In this document: positions 9,493 through 21,700 of the stretch, in pieces
How the letters are laid out: each line of letters opens with the position of its first letter
How positions within the stretch are numbered: the stretch's first letter is position 1
DNA from: Eukaryota sp. TZLM1-RC
Lineage: Eukaryota; Metamonada: BaSk clade
Reading direction: 5' to 3'
Length of the DNA: 64,000 nt
Assembly (NCBI GenBank): GCA_040285825.1
Contig: JAUPSS010000005.1
Span: forward strand, 1,178,001-1,242,000
The notes under the pieces: model-generated
Seen by the model: the letters and a program-made list of their open reading frames with translations, nothing else
The model's database searches: none
Told to the model about the DNA's origin: nothing
Position numbers and translations under genes: made by a program

Positions 9493-9725
9493 ATGGAAGT
9501 GAACGGGATGAGCTTGATCTGATGGGTAGAATCTCTACCTCGGCGTTTTAGTCCGTATCAGAGTCACTGTTGGTTAGCGACATCTCTTTGGCAAAGAACA
9601 GAAGAAATTTGAGTCCTTGACAGAAAGTGAGATAACGGAAGGTTGACCAAGGGAGGGAGAAACAAACTTCTCCTTTTAATCACTTTTCAGAAACTTCTGC
9701 AATATTCTTACCCAAACTCTAAACA
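9493..9725 (-). repeat. About 220-bp dispersed repeat, copy 1 (inverted relative to 52.1 kb)
   Basis: Collinear with the reverse complement of 52085-52310: GGGATGAGCTTGAT, GGGTAGAAT-TCTAC, GTCACTGT-GGT-AGCGACAT, TTGGCAAAGAACAGAAGAAAT, AGAAAGTGAG, GGTTGACCAAGG-AGGGAGA and AGAAACTTCTG-AATATT all appear in the same order. On the minus strand it includes an ATG followed by SLT-SDSD, perhaps the 5' end of a mobile gene. Function unknown. Confidence 0.75.
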
Positions 9726-10220
9726 AACTCTTTCATACCCTTTGACAGGAGGATTGGTCAACTTAGCAAAAAAAAGACTGCAACTCTAACGACCTCTGGT
9801 ATTGATTGGAAATTGTAGTTTTCAATAACTGTGGTGATTAATGTGTTGTTGAATCCAAAGTTGAAGAAAATCAATAAGTTCCTTTTCATTCAGTCAAAAA
9901 AGGCAATGTTGTAAGTGATACACTTTGATTCTTCGTATATTTAAAACGGTTCTGATTTAGTGCTGAGCTAATTCGTACTTAAGTCTATCACATTTGTCGT
10001 TTGTTTAATGTTGGCAGTAGTAAGTATTGTTTAATCAAAAAGCACAAAAAATTCATCCATGATTAAAAGCCATTTGATTATATCTAGAAAATGATTTGTT
10101 TACAATTAGAAACTAATCCTAACACCAAACCTTCTTCCAAAATTTCAGCAACTTGGTAACTAATATTATTATCGGGTAACCAAAGCACTTCAAGACCACT
10201 ATTAACCTCTCAAACTTCAC

Positions 10221-10990
10221 TCAAAGCAGCAGCTTCTTGATTACTACATTTACTTCGACGAAGGTGAAGCTCAACCAATGAACTATTTGATTGCAACGCT
10301 TTAGCAAAGTATCGAATACCAACATCACCAATTCTGCTATCAAATAATTGAGCTCTTTTATCGCAAAATTAATTTTCAAAGCCTCAGCTATTGCTTTAGA
10401 ACCAATATGGTTGAATTTGTTCGAGGTACAACCAAGTACTTCCAATTTTGAATTTGTCTTAAAGGCTTGAGCAAATGCACATACTCCATACTTATCATTA
10501 ATATAGTTATTAATAAGGCAAAGCATTTTCACATGCTGATTATCTTTAAGACAAACAGCAATTGTTATAATTCGTTCATCCATCGTATGGCGATTCTGAA
10601 AACGTAAATCCACTTCACTTTAGTCACCATCAATAGCTCCTTTGAAGTCTTGTAGTAATAAATCATAATGGACGTTTGTAAATATTTCATCTTCCAAATT
10701 ATGTTCATTTGATTGAGTATTTCGTTCACGATGATCAATTTTAGCTTAATTTTCGGCTTCTTTTAAGTTCATTAGTCAGCTGAATGAAACCTTGTTTTTC
10801 GTTATTAAGTCAATTAATTTCTGTTTTTGCTCTTGATTCGTGTGAATTAAAGTATATTTTTCTCCATTTAATTCTTGGTTTTGTTGGCTTAATTTTTGAT
10901 TTTCATTATATATTCTTTCGATTTCTTCATCCTTTTTGCTTCATTTAGAGAATGCTTTGGTCAATATTTAAATTTGAAACGTCAATAATG
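10221..10990 (-). pseudogene. Decayed coiled-coil plus leucine-rich-repeat (RNase-inhibitor type) gene
   Basis: The 130-codon open part (10613-10221) contains NOD/RNase-inhibitor-style LRR units: AFAQAFKTNSKLEVLGCTSN and IGSKAIAEALKINFAIKEL show the A-x-AL-x-N-x-L-x-L pattern with 28-residue spacing. Upstream, about 10990-10780, a frame rich in charged heptads (EEIERIYNENQKLSQQNQEL) suggests a coiled coil, but it is separated from the LRRs by stops. Together they look like one gene broken by several stops. No intact version is in the window. Confidence 0.5.
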
Positions 10991-11017
10991 ACAAAATTTT
11001 CTCAATCAATCAAAATT

Positions 11018-11285
11018 TTAATGTGTTGACCAATATTTGGCCTGTTTGATGGGTGAGCAGAAAAACAAACATTGATCAAATTTACTAAAAAAATGTTTCT
11101 CTGCACGATCAACGAGATCTTTTTGTAACATCTTTGCAGAGCATGGATGCTTGGCTAGGTGGAGAACTTCACGTGAGAAAAGAGAAGGAACTGGAAGGGA
11201 GGACTTGGTATGTTCCATGACAGTGTCGATCTTATCATCAAAGTGAGTGATGCCTAAAACACGAAGGATGCCAGGGCATGGTTTT
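11018..11285 (-). pseudogene. Possible protein-kinase N-lobe fragment
   Basis: A minus-strand frame reads CPGILRVLGITHFDDKIDTV then MEHTKSSLPVPSLFS, resembling the subdomain IV-V pattern of eukaryotic kinases (HPxIxRxxGI...xxxVMEhhxxxSL). Downstream it degenerates (AKHPCSAK...LVDRAEKHFF). It sits immediately upstream of the coiled-coil/LRR relic on the same strand, so one dead kinase-coiled coil-LRR gene is possible. This rests on short similarity only. Confidence 0.35.
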
Positions 11286-12475
11286 TAAAAAAATTACCGA
11301 TATTCCCTGAAAACCAGTTCATTTAGGAAGGAAGGGATATGCTCAGTTTCAGTACATTAAGCTAAGATATGCAAAAATTTGGTATTAATTTAGTTATTGA
11401 TTTTTATCTTTTTATTCATCTTGTTGTGACAACAATCTCCTTGGACCTTTTTAAAAACAGTTAGTAGGTATCAAATTTCCACAGTTCTTCCTTGGCGATA
11501 GATTGTGTATCAAGAAAAAAAGCGCAACAAGAACAATTTAAATCGTAAAACTAGTGATGGTTATTCCAATGTCAAACGGCAAAAAATTTAAATTCCGCGC
11601 CCTTCACCCTCGCACTCAAGTATCAGATTGGGATCTTAGGAATGCTGATGTTTGAAGAGCTCTTACTTCATGGTTTTTCAATAATTTCTCAAGGATGATG
11701 TTTAACAATAACAATTAAGGTGAAGCAATTTTGTTAGTTATTCTAATATTGTAATTATTCCAATAACAACAATAAACAACTATTACGTCTGTCCAATAGT
11801 AGAAAATGTAGGGGTCATACTGAATTTTCATGGCACCACCTTTTCATAGAGTAGCTTGGTGTCATACACATTCTTTTGGCTTTAAATAACGCAATGAGTA
11901 ATTCGAATTAAATAAAATCAAATTAATAGAAACCACTGCGTCACATTCTCAACTATTTCGGTTGAAGATGAGTTTGAGTCAGAAGTGCTGAACGCTGATA
12001 AAGAATTACTATAGTAAAGCATACTGAATACTGTGACTAAAGTTATGCTCATGACTTTCAAGATTGTTGGAAGAAGTAGGCCATTTCCAATAGTAGATCA
12101 AGAACCAGGTGCTATTTTTTTATTACCATGGTCTACAATTAGAATGACTACAGAAGTACATGGTCAGTTCCTGAGTGTCTTGGATATAATTTTTGTTTGA
12201 AACTAAAAGTAAAACTGTCATACATACTGTCATAGTAAACTGAAACTAGGAATAAAAACTATTTATGTAATGTATTTCTGTTTACATCACATCCTCTCTG
12301 GTTTGGGAAACTTTTATATAGGGCGAAAAGGTCTTTTGTTTTGCATATCGGTGGATCGAACCTACTACACCGCGCATTAATGAATAGATATCGAATGTTT
12401 CACAAATTCGACCAATTCAGCTTTGTGTGTCCTTGATGCTCAGTGCGATAGTAATAGTGCGGTTCTCTCAGTGCG
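11286..12475. other. Non-coding AT-rich stretch
   Basis: About 1.2 kb without an open frame or repeat I can match elsewhere. Its right end, just before 12476, may be the left remainder of the Fanzor-like gene split by the LINE at 12.5-13.4 kb, but I see no recognisable motif there. Confidence 0.4.
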
Positions 12476-12486
12476 GTTCCGAGAGA

Positions 12487-13443
12487 AATTACAACTACTC
12501 ATTTGTTAAATTGTAAACATTTTATTATTTTTAGAAGCAAGGTTCATGATGCTGTAAGAGACCAGTTATATTGTATGTGTAAATCTTATAGAATTGAATT
12601 TTTCTTGAAACCTCTGTTGTCAAGTCTGTTTGATGCTGAAGATGATTTTCATAAGAATAATAGAGGTGATGTTATTTTACCTGGATTAGATGGAAGTTTC
12701 ATTTTATTGGATGTAATGTCTGTTGATCCTTGTAATGCCTCAAATGAAAGGCTAGTTAATTCGGAAATTCATAATCCCCTTTCAAATGATGAAAATTTCA
12801 AATTCAAAAAAATACAATGAACCTTTGTCCAAATTGGCCAGTCTACAGCATGCAAAATACAATTTGTATCCATTTGTATTTTCTCTTTTTGGTTCACTTG
12901 CACCAACTGCTTTACGTTTTTTGGATGATTTTGAAATGATTGTAAAGAGAAGAACTGGCAGAAATTTCAACAGATTGTTTTGGCAAAATAGAATTGTGTT
13001 TTCTATTTTTAAGGGGATGTTGAAGATGGTTTCTGATGCTTTGCTTTCTCTTGGATCTCACTATGAGAGAGTTGCATCTAGTGTTTTTGTTCTTGGAGAG
13101 ATGTCTACAGCATACATCATAGTCTACAGCATGCAAAATACAATTTGTATCCATTTGTATTTTCTCTTTTTGGTTCACTTGCACCAACTGCTTTACGTTT
13201 TTTGGATGATTTTGAAATGATTGTAAAGAGAAGAACTGGCAGAAATTTCAACAGATTGTTTTGGCAAAATAGAATTGTGTTTTCTATTTTTAAGGGGATG
13301 TTGAAGATGGTTTCTGATGCTTTGCTTTCTCTTGGATCTCACTATGAGAGAGTTGCATCTAGTGTTTTTGTTCTTGGAGAGATGGATTTTTTAGATGTTG
13401 ATTTATAGGTTTTGAATAAAATTAAAATTTTGGTCAAAAAAAA
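12487..13443 (+). mobile_element. 5'-truncated family B LINE (RLE endonuclease and C-terminus) with internal duplication
   Basis: It begins at the zinc-finger His segment (TTHLLNCKH in the related copy) and reads FRSKVHDAVRDQLYCMC, then NNRGDVILPGLDGS-ILLDVMSVDP, the restriction-like endonuclease region with R-G-D followed by V/L-D. It then runs to the C-terminus and a 3' UTR ending GGTTTTGAATAAAATTAAAATTTTGGTC plus A-run, the same terminus as the minus-strand copy at 39.33 kb. GTTCCGAGAGA (12476-12486) and GTTTCGAGAGA (13444-13454) flank it as a probable 11-bp target-site duplication with one mismatch. Confidence 0.85.
12841..13384 (+). repeat. Tandem duplication, about 263 bp, period 281 bp
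   Basis: 12841-13103 is repeated almost perfectly at 13122-13384, with an 18-bp junction (13104-13121) that itself begins with the same TCTACAGCAT word. Because 281 is not a multiple of three, the second copy is in another frame, so both halves read as the same peptide in two frames. Confidence 0.92.
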
Positions 13444-13454
13444 GTTTCGAGAGA

Positions 13455-13819
13455 ACCTCAACAAATTTCAAAGGCTGGCTGGACATCCTAAAAAGCTCAA
13501 CTTTGTTGTGGGCTCTGCTAATTTTCCTTCTCATTGCCAAAAAATCAATCGATATGGATCAGCCAGGGCTTTTAGAAACTGGTTGTTTTATCAAAAAGAC
13601 GTAAAGCACTTATCAACCAGTGAACTTAATACACGCAAACTATCCAGTTGTTACATGGCCGAGAATATTCAAGCAGGCTCATGGCAGATGCGTATTTGTT
13701 CTGAATGTCAAATAGTATATGACAGAGATATTTCCGCTGCAAAATATATTCAAATTAATAAGAAAGCGGAATTGTGGCAGGAAAGATACATTTGTTCAGA
13801 AGTTCTATTGAGGAAATGA
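13455..13819 (+). pseudogene. TnpB/Fanzor-like nuclease, C-terminal fragment
   Basis: The open frame carries a Fanzor/OrfB-like C-terminus: VVGSANF (the RuvC-II neighbourhood usually reads GD/GxA-F), then TSELNTRKLSSC (the TS-C-SxC zinc-ribbon start), MRICSECQ (second CxxC) and YDRDISAAKYI, the RuvC-III NRD-NAA-NI box. The first zinc pair has kept only one Cys. It is N-terminally truncated and starts directly at the 3' end of the LINE, which seems to have inserted into it. TnpB/Fanzor proteins are RNA-guided DNA nucleases carried by transposons. Assignment rests on motif order, not on a search. Confidence 0.6.
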
Positions 13820-13887
13820 ATGAGGAACCTGAGCATACAGAAACTAAAATTTTCGAAAAATATTTTATTTTGATTTTTACCTATGAT

Positions 13888-16800
13888 CGTATTTATTGAA
13901 TTTGCACACTTGATTAAATTAAATCATAACTAATGGGACGACTATCATTAAACCAAGATTTCCTCTACAAAATCTTGATTTGCTTGCTGTCTAGCTAAAG
14001 CTTCTCTAATTCGATTGAAAAACCGCGGTAATCTATTAATAATGGCAAATTGAATCCGTGAACGCCATAAAAAAATATCAAATCTTTTCATTGTTTTTTC
14101 TTTCACCATTTTTTGGAAGTCATCCAAAAAAGTTTCTGCTTCAACTGATAATCTTCCATTTATCGAAAATGGGAAAGCAATAAAAACCAGCTGTGTATTT
14201 CTATCGACATTTGCATCTTCAATTTCTTTATCATATTTTCTATGTTTTTCTTTTGCTTTAAAATCCAGAGCAGCCACAGGATTAAGTTTTCTTCTGTGAA
14301 CCAAAGTATCGTTTGCAACATTACATGAAACAAAGTCAACAATAGCTTCAGAATTATCAATCCAATCACAGTATACATCACCTCTATCATCAGAACCAAA
14401 ATTATTCAGAGAAAGTGTTTCCTTCAGCAGGGGCTCTTTGATACACGATATTCTTGCAGTTTGTGCCATATTGAAAACAGTGTCTCTAACAGCATCATGT
14501 AATGAAGAACGATAAGTTATCAATTTAGAGCAATTTAGAGCATGGCGCAAAGTGAGTTGAGGTGAATTCGAACAAATACATTTTTCTTTTGATAATAATT
14601 GGTTAATGGGGATGTTCAAATATAATCTCATTTTTGTTACAAATGCTTCATTAGTGGCACACAATCCAAATCTTCGTGGTACAATGGTTACAAAAAGTGA
14701 CGAATCTGACGCCTTGTTTTCACAAACACCTTTTTCCAATAACAATGAGTGAAGATCTTGATTTAAAACAGCCGAGCTGCAAATATTATTATAAAGATCT
14801 TTTTCATACATTCCAGTCAATCTTTTCTGTAATGTTCGAAGAGTGTACTTCAAATTTAAAACATTTTTTTCTGGAATATTGCCATTGAATGATTGGGGAA
14901 AACATCGACCCCATTTTTCTACATCAATTCTTGAAATTTCTTCATTTAATGCAAAAACAGTGGAACTTTGCGTTGTCATCAATAAATCTTCCCAATCTGC
15001 AAATCTTTCGGAAAACTCAAAGATTGCATTTCTGCATCCACCAACAAAAGCACACGAGGTAAGAATAGAAGCCTTGTCCACCCTAAACCACCATAATGTG
15101 GACTAAGGTAAGTATGATCTGGAATTTGAAACATTTTACATCCCAGTAATTGAGACAGAACTTTTGCACGTAACTCATTAAACTTTTGAGCCAAAGGTCT
15201 AGTGACGAGAGGATTTGTAGATCGAAATATATGATTAAAGTTGGAACTAAAACATAGTCTTATAATGGTAAATTTGATGTGTTTTTTTTATATCTAAATT
15301 CATCATTCGGTCAATTTGTCAGAAATTGAGTTCAACTTTTCAAACAATTTTTTGGTAATTTCATCATTATTTCCTAAAAACGAACCCAAATGACGAATAG
15401 CACCAATTGAATATAATTTGGCTTGAATTTCAATATCATCAATTATTGTGGAAACTGGAGAATTCGATAACAAAACACATTTGAGTAAATTAAGTCGGAG
15501 ACCAATTTTGGTAAATAATTCTTTAAAACATACAGTTGTTTTTTTCACAATATTTAAATCACCAATAAGCACAACATCATCCATATATGCAATCATTTTT
15601 AGTGAAGGAAACATCTCTTGAATTTGCAGTGGAATAGGATGAATGGCCAAACAAAACAAAAGAGGTCCTAACGGATCTCCTTGCTTTACGCCACTTGATG
15701 AACTCAAAATGTTGTTACCAAAATGTAAATTAGAATATGTGCAATATGTTGATTGAAAATATGGTATTAATTCCGGCATATATTGCAATAGAGCACCATG
15801 GATACTGCGACGACTTAGTGAATTGAAAGCATTACTAAAATCCAATGACATGCAAACATTGGATTCATTTTGACGAAATAAGACATCAGTAGCAAAAATC
15901 GTTGAAGAGACTCCATCTGTACTATTTATACCATATTGAAAGGGTAATAAAATCTTTTTTGCTTTTTCATTGAACCTGCTTAAGCAACACGCAGAAAAAA
16001 TATTTTGTAAGCTCTCAGAGACTGCAATAGGACAAACATCCATTTTTTAATTTTTGACAAGTGCAGTCAAACGAGAACTTCTTAATTCTTCTGGATATCT
16101 TAGTGGACCAGTCAATATTTTGTTGAAAAATTTGTTCAATAAACCAAGGCAATTTTCTGAAGAAATAATCGCAACTTTCACATGATCGATAGTAATAGCA
16201 GAAAGTCCGGCAGACCTACCGCGTGGTCTCTTTTTGATTACCGAAAAAACTTCTGATGGCATCTATGGATAATTTCCCAGTATGTGTCGTAAATATTTTG
16301 ATCCATTATAGGAACTTCAAAAGGATCAAGTATTTTTTGTTTATCTATTGGTTTTTCATTGTTGGGTGCTTTAACTCCGGGACTTAAAGCTGACAAAGCC
16401 TTAGACCATTTGTTGTCAAAGCATTTGTCTTCAAAGATTTTACTTAATTTCTCAGATGACTGTTTTCTCGGTGCTATGTTAGTTAAATCTTCAAAATTCT
16501 TTACGAAATTTTGCTCGAAAGGAGGACAAAAAACCAAAAATTCCCAAAGAATAGCATACTTTCCCTTACATAACTGATCCAAAAATCTTTTAAAAACGAA
16601 AACAAATTCTTTGTATTTTGACGGATGAATTTCTTGAGGTATTTTTATGGGAGGATGGAAATCATCAACTATGCGGCATTTCAAGCATCGATCAGCCGTT
16701 TTTTCTTTTGCATTTTTTCTAAAAGGAACACCACAATTGTTGCAAGCTTTGTGCTTGATTCGATTGTTAACTGGTTTTGCAACAACTTGTGGAGAACCAT

Positions 16801-17130
16801 TTATTGGTCTTAGCTTAAATTCTGTTCTCCGAATAAATTTTCTTTTACATTTTGTTTCAGAATTTGTCACATCATTTTTCCAACATTGGGGCATGTTCGA
16901 CCATTGTGTCCTTGTTGTCGACAGTTTGAGCATCTGTAGGTCCGTGGCTTCGGTTTTGAACAAACTATATTTTCATCATGATTTTCTAAAATTTCTTGAT
17001 CAGAAATTTTTTGTCCAAGATTGAAGAGAGAAGAGGTTAAGGAGGAGATGTGAAAAGGACGTTATGAGCATCTTGTTGTCTATCGTTCTTTCTTTTGACT
17101 CCATTAGAATCAGAAACTGATTCAGGCATC
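13888..17130 (-). mobile_element. Near full-length RLE-type non-LTR retrotransposon (family A), frameshifted
   Basis: On the minus strand, in order: MPESVSDSNG-like N-terminus (about 17126); a CCHC zinc knuckle CSNCRQQGHNGRTC (about 16945-16905); a treble-clef-like CNNCGVPF...CLKC; RT with RGRSAG, VSESLQN, SLDFSNAFNSL, SSGVKQGDPLGPLLF and YMDDVV (16262-15303); and a C-terminal part (15081-13948) with zinc finger CICS...HALNC followed by HDAVRD, RGDV and IVDFVSC, matching the CCHC plus restriction-like endonuclease layout of R2/NeSL-type LINEs. The 3' end is ATTAGTTATGATTTAA...GTGCAAATTCAATAAATA. Frame breaks occur at about 16260, 16045, 15200 and between the knuckle and the next segment (a TGA follows the knuckle), so it is inactive as sequenced. 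Confidence 0.9.
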
Positions 17131-17212
17131 AACAAGAAAGAATAGAAGCAATGATTGCGGTTCAGCCAGGTTGTAAGTTAAACGGATTTATGTAGAGGAA
17201 GGAAGAAATATA

Positions 17213-17465
17213 TTTTATCAAAGACAACCGTAAATCAGAATGTGTGCCGATGTTGTACTGAATTCAAGTATGTTCAAAAACATTTTTGACAACTATCCAA
17301 TTGCTTGCTTTATAGCGTTACCATAAACAATTTTGTATAATAACCTGTTGTACAATAACAGCTTCTAAAAGAATAAAGTTACAAAATTTAGCTCTGATGA
17401 TCAATGGTCTGTTACAAATGGAAATGTGGTCTTAATTAAATTTTTTTACAATACAACTATGATGA
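17213..17465 (+). repeat. About 245-bp dispersed repeat, copy 2
   Basis: Direct-orientation partner of 7788-8033 with diverged ends; see that entry. It lies just beyond the 5' end of the family A LINE, whereas copy 1 lies beyond the opposite end of a LINE fragment, so it is not part of the LINE. Confidence 0.7.
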
Positions 17466-18753
17466 AAGTAACAAATAGTCCAAATGAAACTGTTCTGGAC
17501 CCAAATTGAGTCTCTGTTGTGATTTTAGTCAAATATTCTTGTGTTGGAATTTGCATTCAATGACCAAGGGTCTGACTTATGAAGATTACCTTAGAATTCA
17601 ATAATTTCTTTATTACTTTTGTACTGTTTTGAAACTTATTGGGTCAGCATTGTTGTTGATCATAATTACTTCAATAATTTGATCTGAATGGCATTTATTG
17701 TCGCTGATGATGTCAAAACTTGTACAGAACAAGCTTAAATGCAGAGGCTCTATCAAGATGTAACTAATAGCCTTGTGGGGTGTAGTGAGATCTTTCAAAA
17801 AAATGAGTGTACTATTATTGACTTCTAAATCAGGCGGTGGAGATATTCGTGTGTTATGTCGCCATTAATTATATGTTTATTTTTTGTATATTGTGAAACA
17901 TTGATGAAAAGGGTCAACCCAATGTACATCCAAAAATATAACAAATGCATAGTATATAACAAATGAAATGTGGTGTATCTAAATTAAACAGTGGGCACTG
18001 AAATTTATTAAGCGGTGATTCTTTATCTTTTTTGATTCTGTTTTTTAAGATTCTTCATCTACTCGTTGAATAAATCTGTGATTTCAGAACTAAAGCTCTA
18101 TTGTATAAGCAGAATTTTTTTTCAATTGAATGTTTGTAGACAAAAGCACATGTCTAATAACATTTGAATACGGATGGCCAAAAATGATAATTCAATGACG
18201 CTTTTCTTGTTTACAAAGCAGGAAATTCAACAAAATTTAACGAAGATTTGTTCTCCATCATTAAGCCTGTTTGTTTTCCAGAGATAAAATATCTAATTCT
18301 AATAAACAATAGGGACATCTACTGATAATGGAAAATTGAATTCGGAATCATTATCATTTTATCATTTTTTTGGTTTTTTTGTACATTGTTCGTGGAAGTA
18401 AATGTGTGAAATTTCGATGTTGTTTTATAGAAGGTGAAAAGCACTAAATGAGATGTCATTTTCTATCAGCATTAGCTTCCTCCATGTCACAACTGTCTTT
18501 TTCAGGTTTGTTCTTTTGCTTTGAATTCGTGTGCCTCAACTCTCTCCAATTGTCATATGCAACAACTACAAAAAATCAGCAATACATACAAATTTACTAA
18601 TTCAATCGAAAAATATAACCCGTTTAACCAAACCAAATATGTAATCAAATACTTCTATGTTGATCAAGTACATTCAATTTGTGTCAAAATTCTGTTCAGA
18701 ATCAATAATAAGAACTGTTTTGTTTTTTTTTATCTAAATTTACAAACTTCAAA
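17466..18753. other. Non-coding AT-rich stretch downstream of the giant gene
   Basis: About 1.3 kb with only short random frames. It should contain the 3' UTR and polyadenylation site of the giant minus-strand gene that stops at 18754. No repeat match noticed. Confidence 0.45.
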
Positions 18754-21700
18754 CTATTTACTATGGTTTGAAGGTCTACTCACTTTCCTCAAAGGCGGAA
18801 GAGATGTTTCCTTTTTCTGCAAAGTATCAACAACGGGTAATGACGTTGGTAACATTGTTTTGGGTGGAATTGCAGTCGATTGAAGCCTTGGTCTGTTACT
18901 CAAACCAGCTTTTTGGGAGTTAAGTTTGGGCAAAACGTGATTATTTTGTGCAACTTTAGATATTTTTGTGGTAGGCGTCTTCGCCAAATCACTCTCCAAG
19001 AACGGTCCGTGAGATTCAGAACCAACCAATTGTCCATTACTATGTTTTCTTGTTTTTTTGTTTTGTTTTGTATCCTTTGGCTTGCCTTTGATGGGTTTAA
19101 GCTGAACCAGTTGAGGACCAGAACTAGCACGAGGACGCTCAAGTGCAGTGGGAATAAAATCTTTACGGAAACTGGCCAAACTAGGGAGATTTTCTGGACG
19201 TAAAGCTGGTTTCAGAGGCTTGACTTTGCCCAATTTGGAAGTTTTTCTTCTTGACAATCGTGTTCTTAAAAGAATAACAATAGTAAAAGCCGTAATCAAC
19301 ATAATAGAAACTACAATAACTAAAACCAGCAAAGGAAAAGTATCAGGATCTTCTGGCATTGGAAGTAATACCACTGAAACAGCTGAGTGTTGAAGATTAG
19401 TGTTATTAATTTTGAACTGAACGTGTACATTGTGAATACCCTTTTCAAACTGCGGATTAGGAGAAATCTTCACCAATCCAATCAACATGCTCTCATCAGA
19501 ATTAGCATATGAAATATTTTGTTGAGTGAAATTCAAGGATTTAGAATAACCCAGTAGTTCTCCATGCTGATTTAAACAACCATAATTCGAAAGATTTGGT
19601 TCATCAACATAAAAACTTTTAGAGCACATATGGACAGATACAATATCCAGATCAAAGTCAGAACTGTTGGTCTCTAAGCTATTAAATTCTGGGCGATCAA
19701 CAACAATGTATGCAAAAACAGGTGAATCACTAGCATAAGGACCTGTAGAATGAAAATTTCGCAAATCAGCAAAGGTTGAATTGTTAGGAAAACCATCAAT
19801 CAAAGCGTCTGAAAGAATAATACCTATAGAGTCTTTGAAATTCAATATAGATTGAACAGGCTGTGTGGTTAGTTCAAATTGCACTCTATCCCCATCTTTT
19901 GTCTCAATCGCGTAAGAGGTCAGAAAATCAAATGGTGATCTTTTGGGGTCAATAGAAGTAATCAAAACTAAAGAACCCGCTGCTAGTAAACGAGTAGGCA
20001 CGGTATTATCTGGTAAGTTTATGGCTTTTTCAAATTTTACAGTCGAATGAAACTCTAATTGAAAATCATATTGACCTTCCTCAGATCCTTGCCATGAAAT
20101 GTAAAAACGTTTGAATAAATCATAGGGAGATTCACAGAATTCAGAAGCGTCTAAAGAAACACCATCTTTACATGAATCTATAGTAATGTTTTTCAAAACC
20201 ATTATACTCGAAAACATAAACTTTTCTGTTTTTTGAAGAACTATTTGATCATTATTGCCGGTAATAGAAGCTTGGATCAAACTAATGGATACTTGACCAA
20301 ATATTTCAAGAATAGGGGTCCCTCGATAAACACGAACTCCTTCAGTAAAAGAGCGATTTTCAAGACAATTCATCAAATTTTCGCCCTTTATTGGCAGTGA
20401 GTATGTGACCGTATCACAAGATTCAGACCGCTGATCCCATATGTTTGAGTCGCTATATGGTAAAAAGTGATTATTTCCAAGTGCCGAAGATAGGTTTGAA
20501 TGAGGGGCTGAATAGGCGAACTGTAACCGATCAGCATCATTTAGAAAACCTGGTATCTTATTGGCACATTGAGAAGTATTGTTCAGATCCACAGTTGCTT
20601 GAAGTGGAAATTCAAAAAAATCAATCACCCAGGTGAGAGCATCTCGAACATAAGGGACAACTACCTCAATTTCATATAAATTAAAACCAAGGGGTAAGTA
20701 ATGTGTGTAAATTGAAGAAATTTCAATAGAATCTTGGAGCGCACACTGTTCACAATGGTTACAGTACCAATTATCGTAGTTATGAAAGGTTGGGGTGTGA
20801 ATTTCAGTAGCTGAATCACACAGACCATCATCATAAGACCATCCACAGTACTGGGAAGATGTACACATTGAGCAGGATGTGATTTGAACGCAAGTTGGGG
20901 AACATTTGGTAGAATTTTCGTAACAGAAACAATTTTGCCACGTACAATACATATTATCAAGAAGCAGAACACCCAGGCCAACTATTTGACCATATTTATA
21001 ACCAAAAGGACCAGGTTGAGTGAGTACTGAGGTATTATCACCGATAAAAATAGTAGATTGAGGTGAATTCAACGTTAGTGAATGAATTAATGTTTGGTTT
21101 GATGGTTTCAAAATTCCTGAACTCACTTTGATGTTTCCAACTACCGAGTTTTCTTCTATGTAAACTCCTTGATTATCGCAAAACGAATGCCAGAAAAGAT
21201 CATCAGTAAGTATTGTGTCAATTGGAGAAAAATCTTCGCATTCAATATCGACTTTGATGTACGAGACGAACACAAATGGTTTAAGCATTAATTGACCAGA
21301 TTCAACAATAACTTTGTGCACGAAAACGTCTGCAAAAAACGTTACACTTGAGTGTTTAATGTGAATCGTGCCAGTAATGTTTAAAGGGGTGAATGAATTG
21401 AAGATCGAATTTTCCAAGTTTAACCTCGAATTCCCAAAAGAGCAGTCTAAAATTTGCCCAAGATTAACAAAAGTTGACTCAATAAATGTGATATTAGAAT
21501 TACAAACTTCAATGTCGCCAAAATTTGAGAATGTCAATCCAAAAATAGCCTCCATATCGTTAGCTAATTGAATAGAACCATTGTTGACAAGGCTACCAAG
21601 TGCAAAAGCTCCATCCATAAACGAATTGGAAAACAATACAGTGGATGTATTGCTTATGGAAATTGCAGTTGATTGTTCACTAACAAGCAGATTTCCCTCA

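Noticed and set aside
13888-17130. YMDD box as evidence for a retrovirus or LTR element
   Set aside because: No LTRs, protease, RNase H or integrase pieces are seen; the CCHC-RT-zinc finger-RLE order and 5' truncation are those of non-LTR elements.
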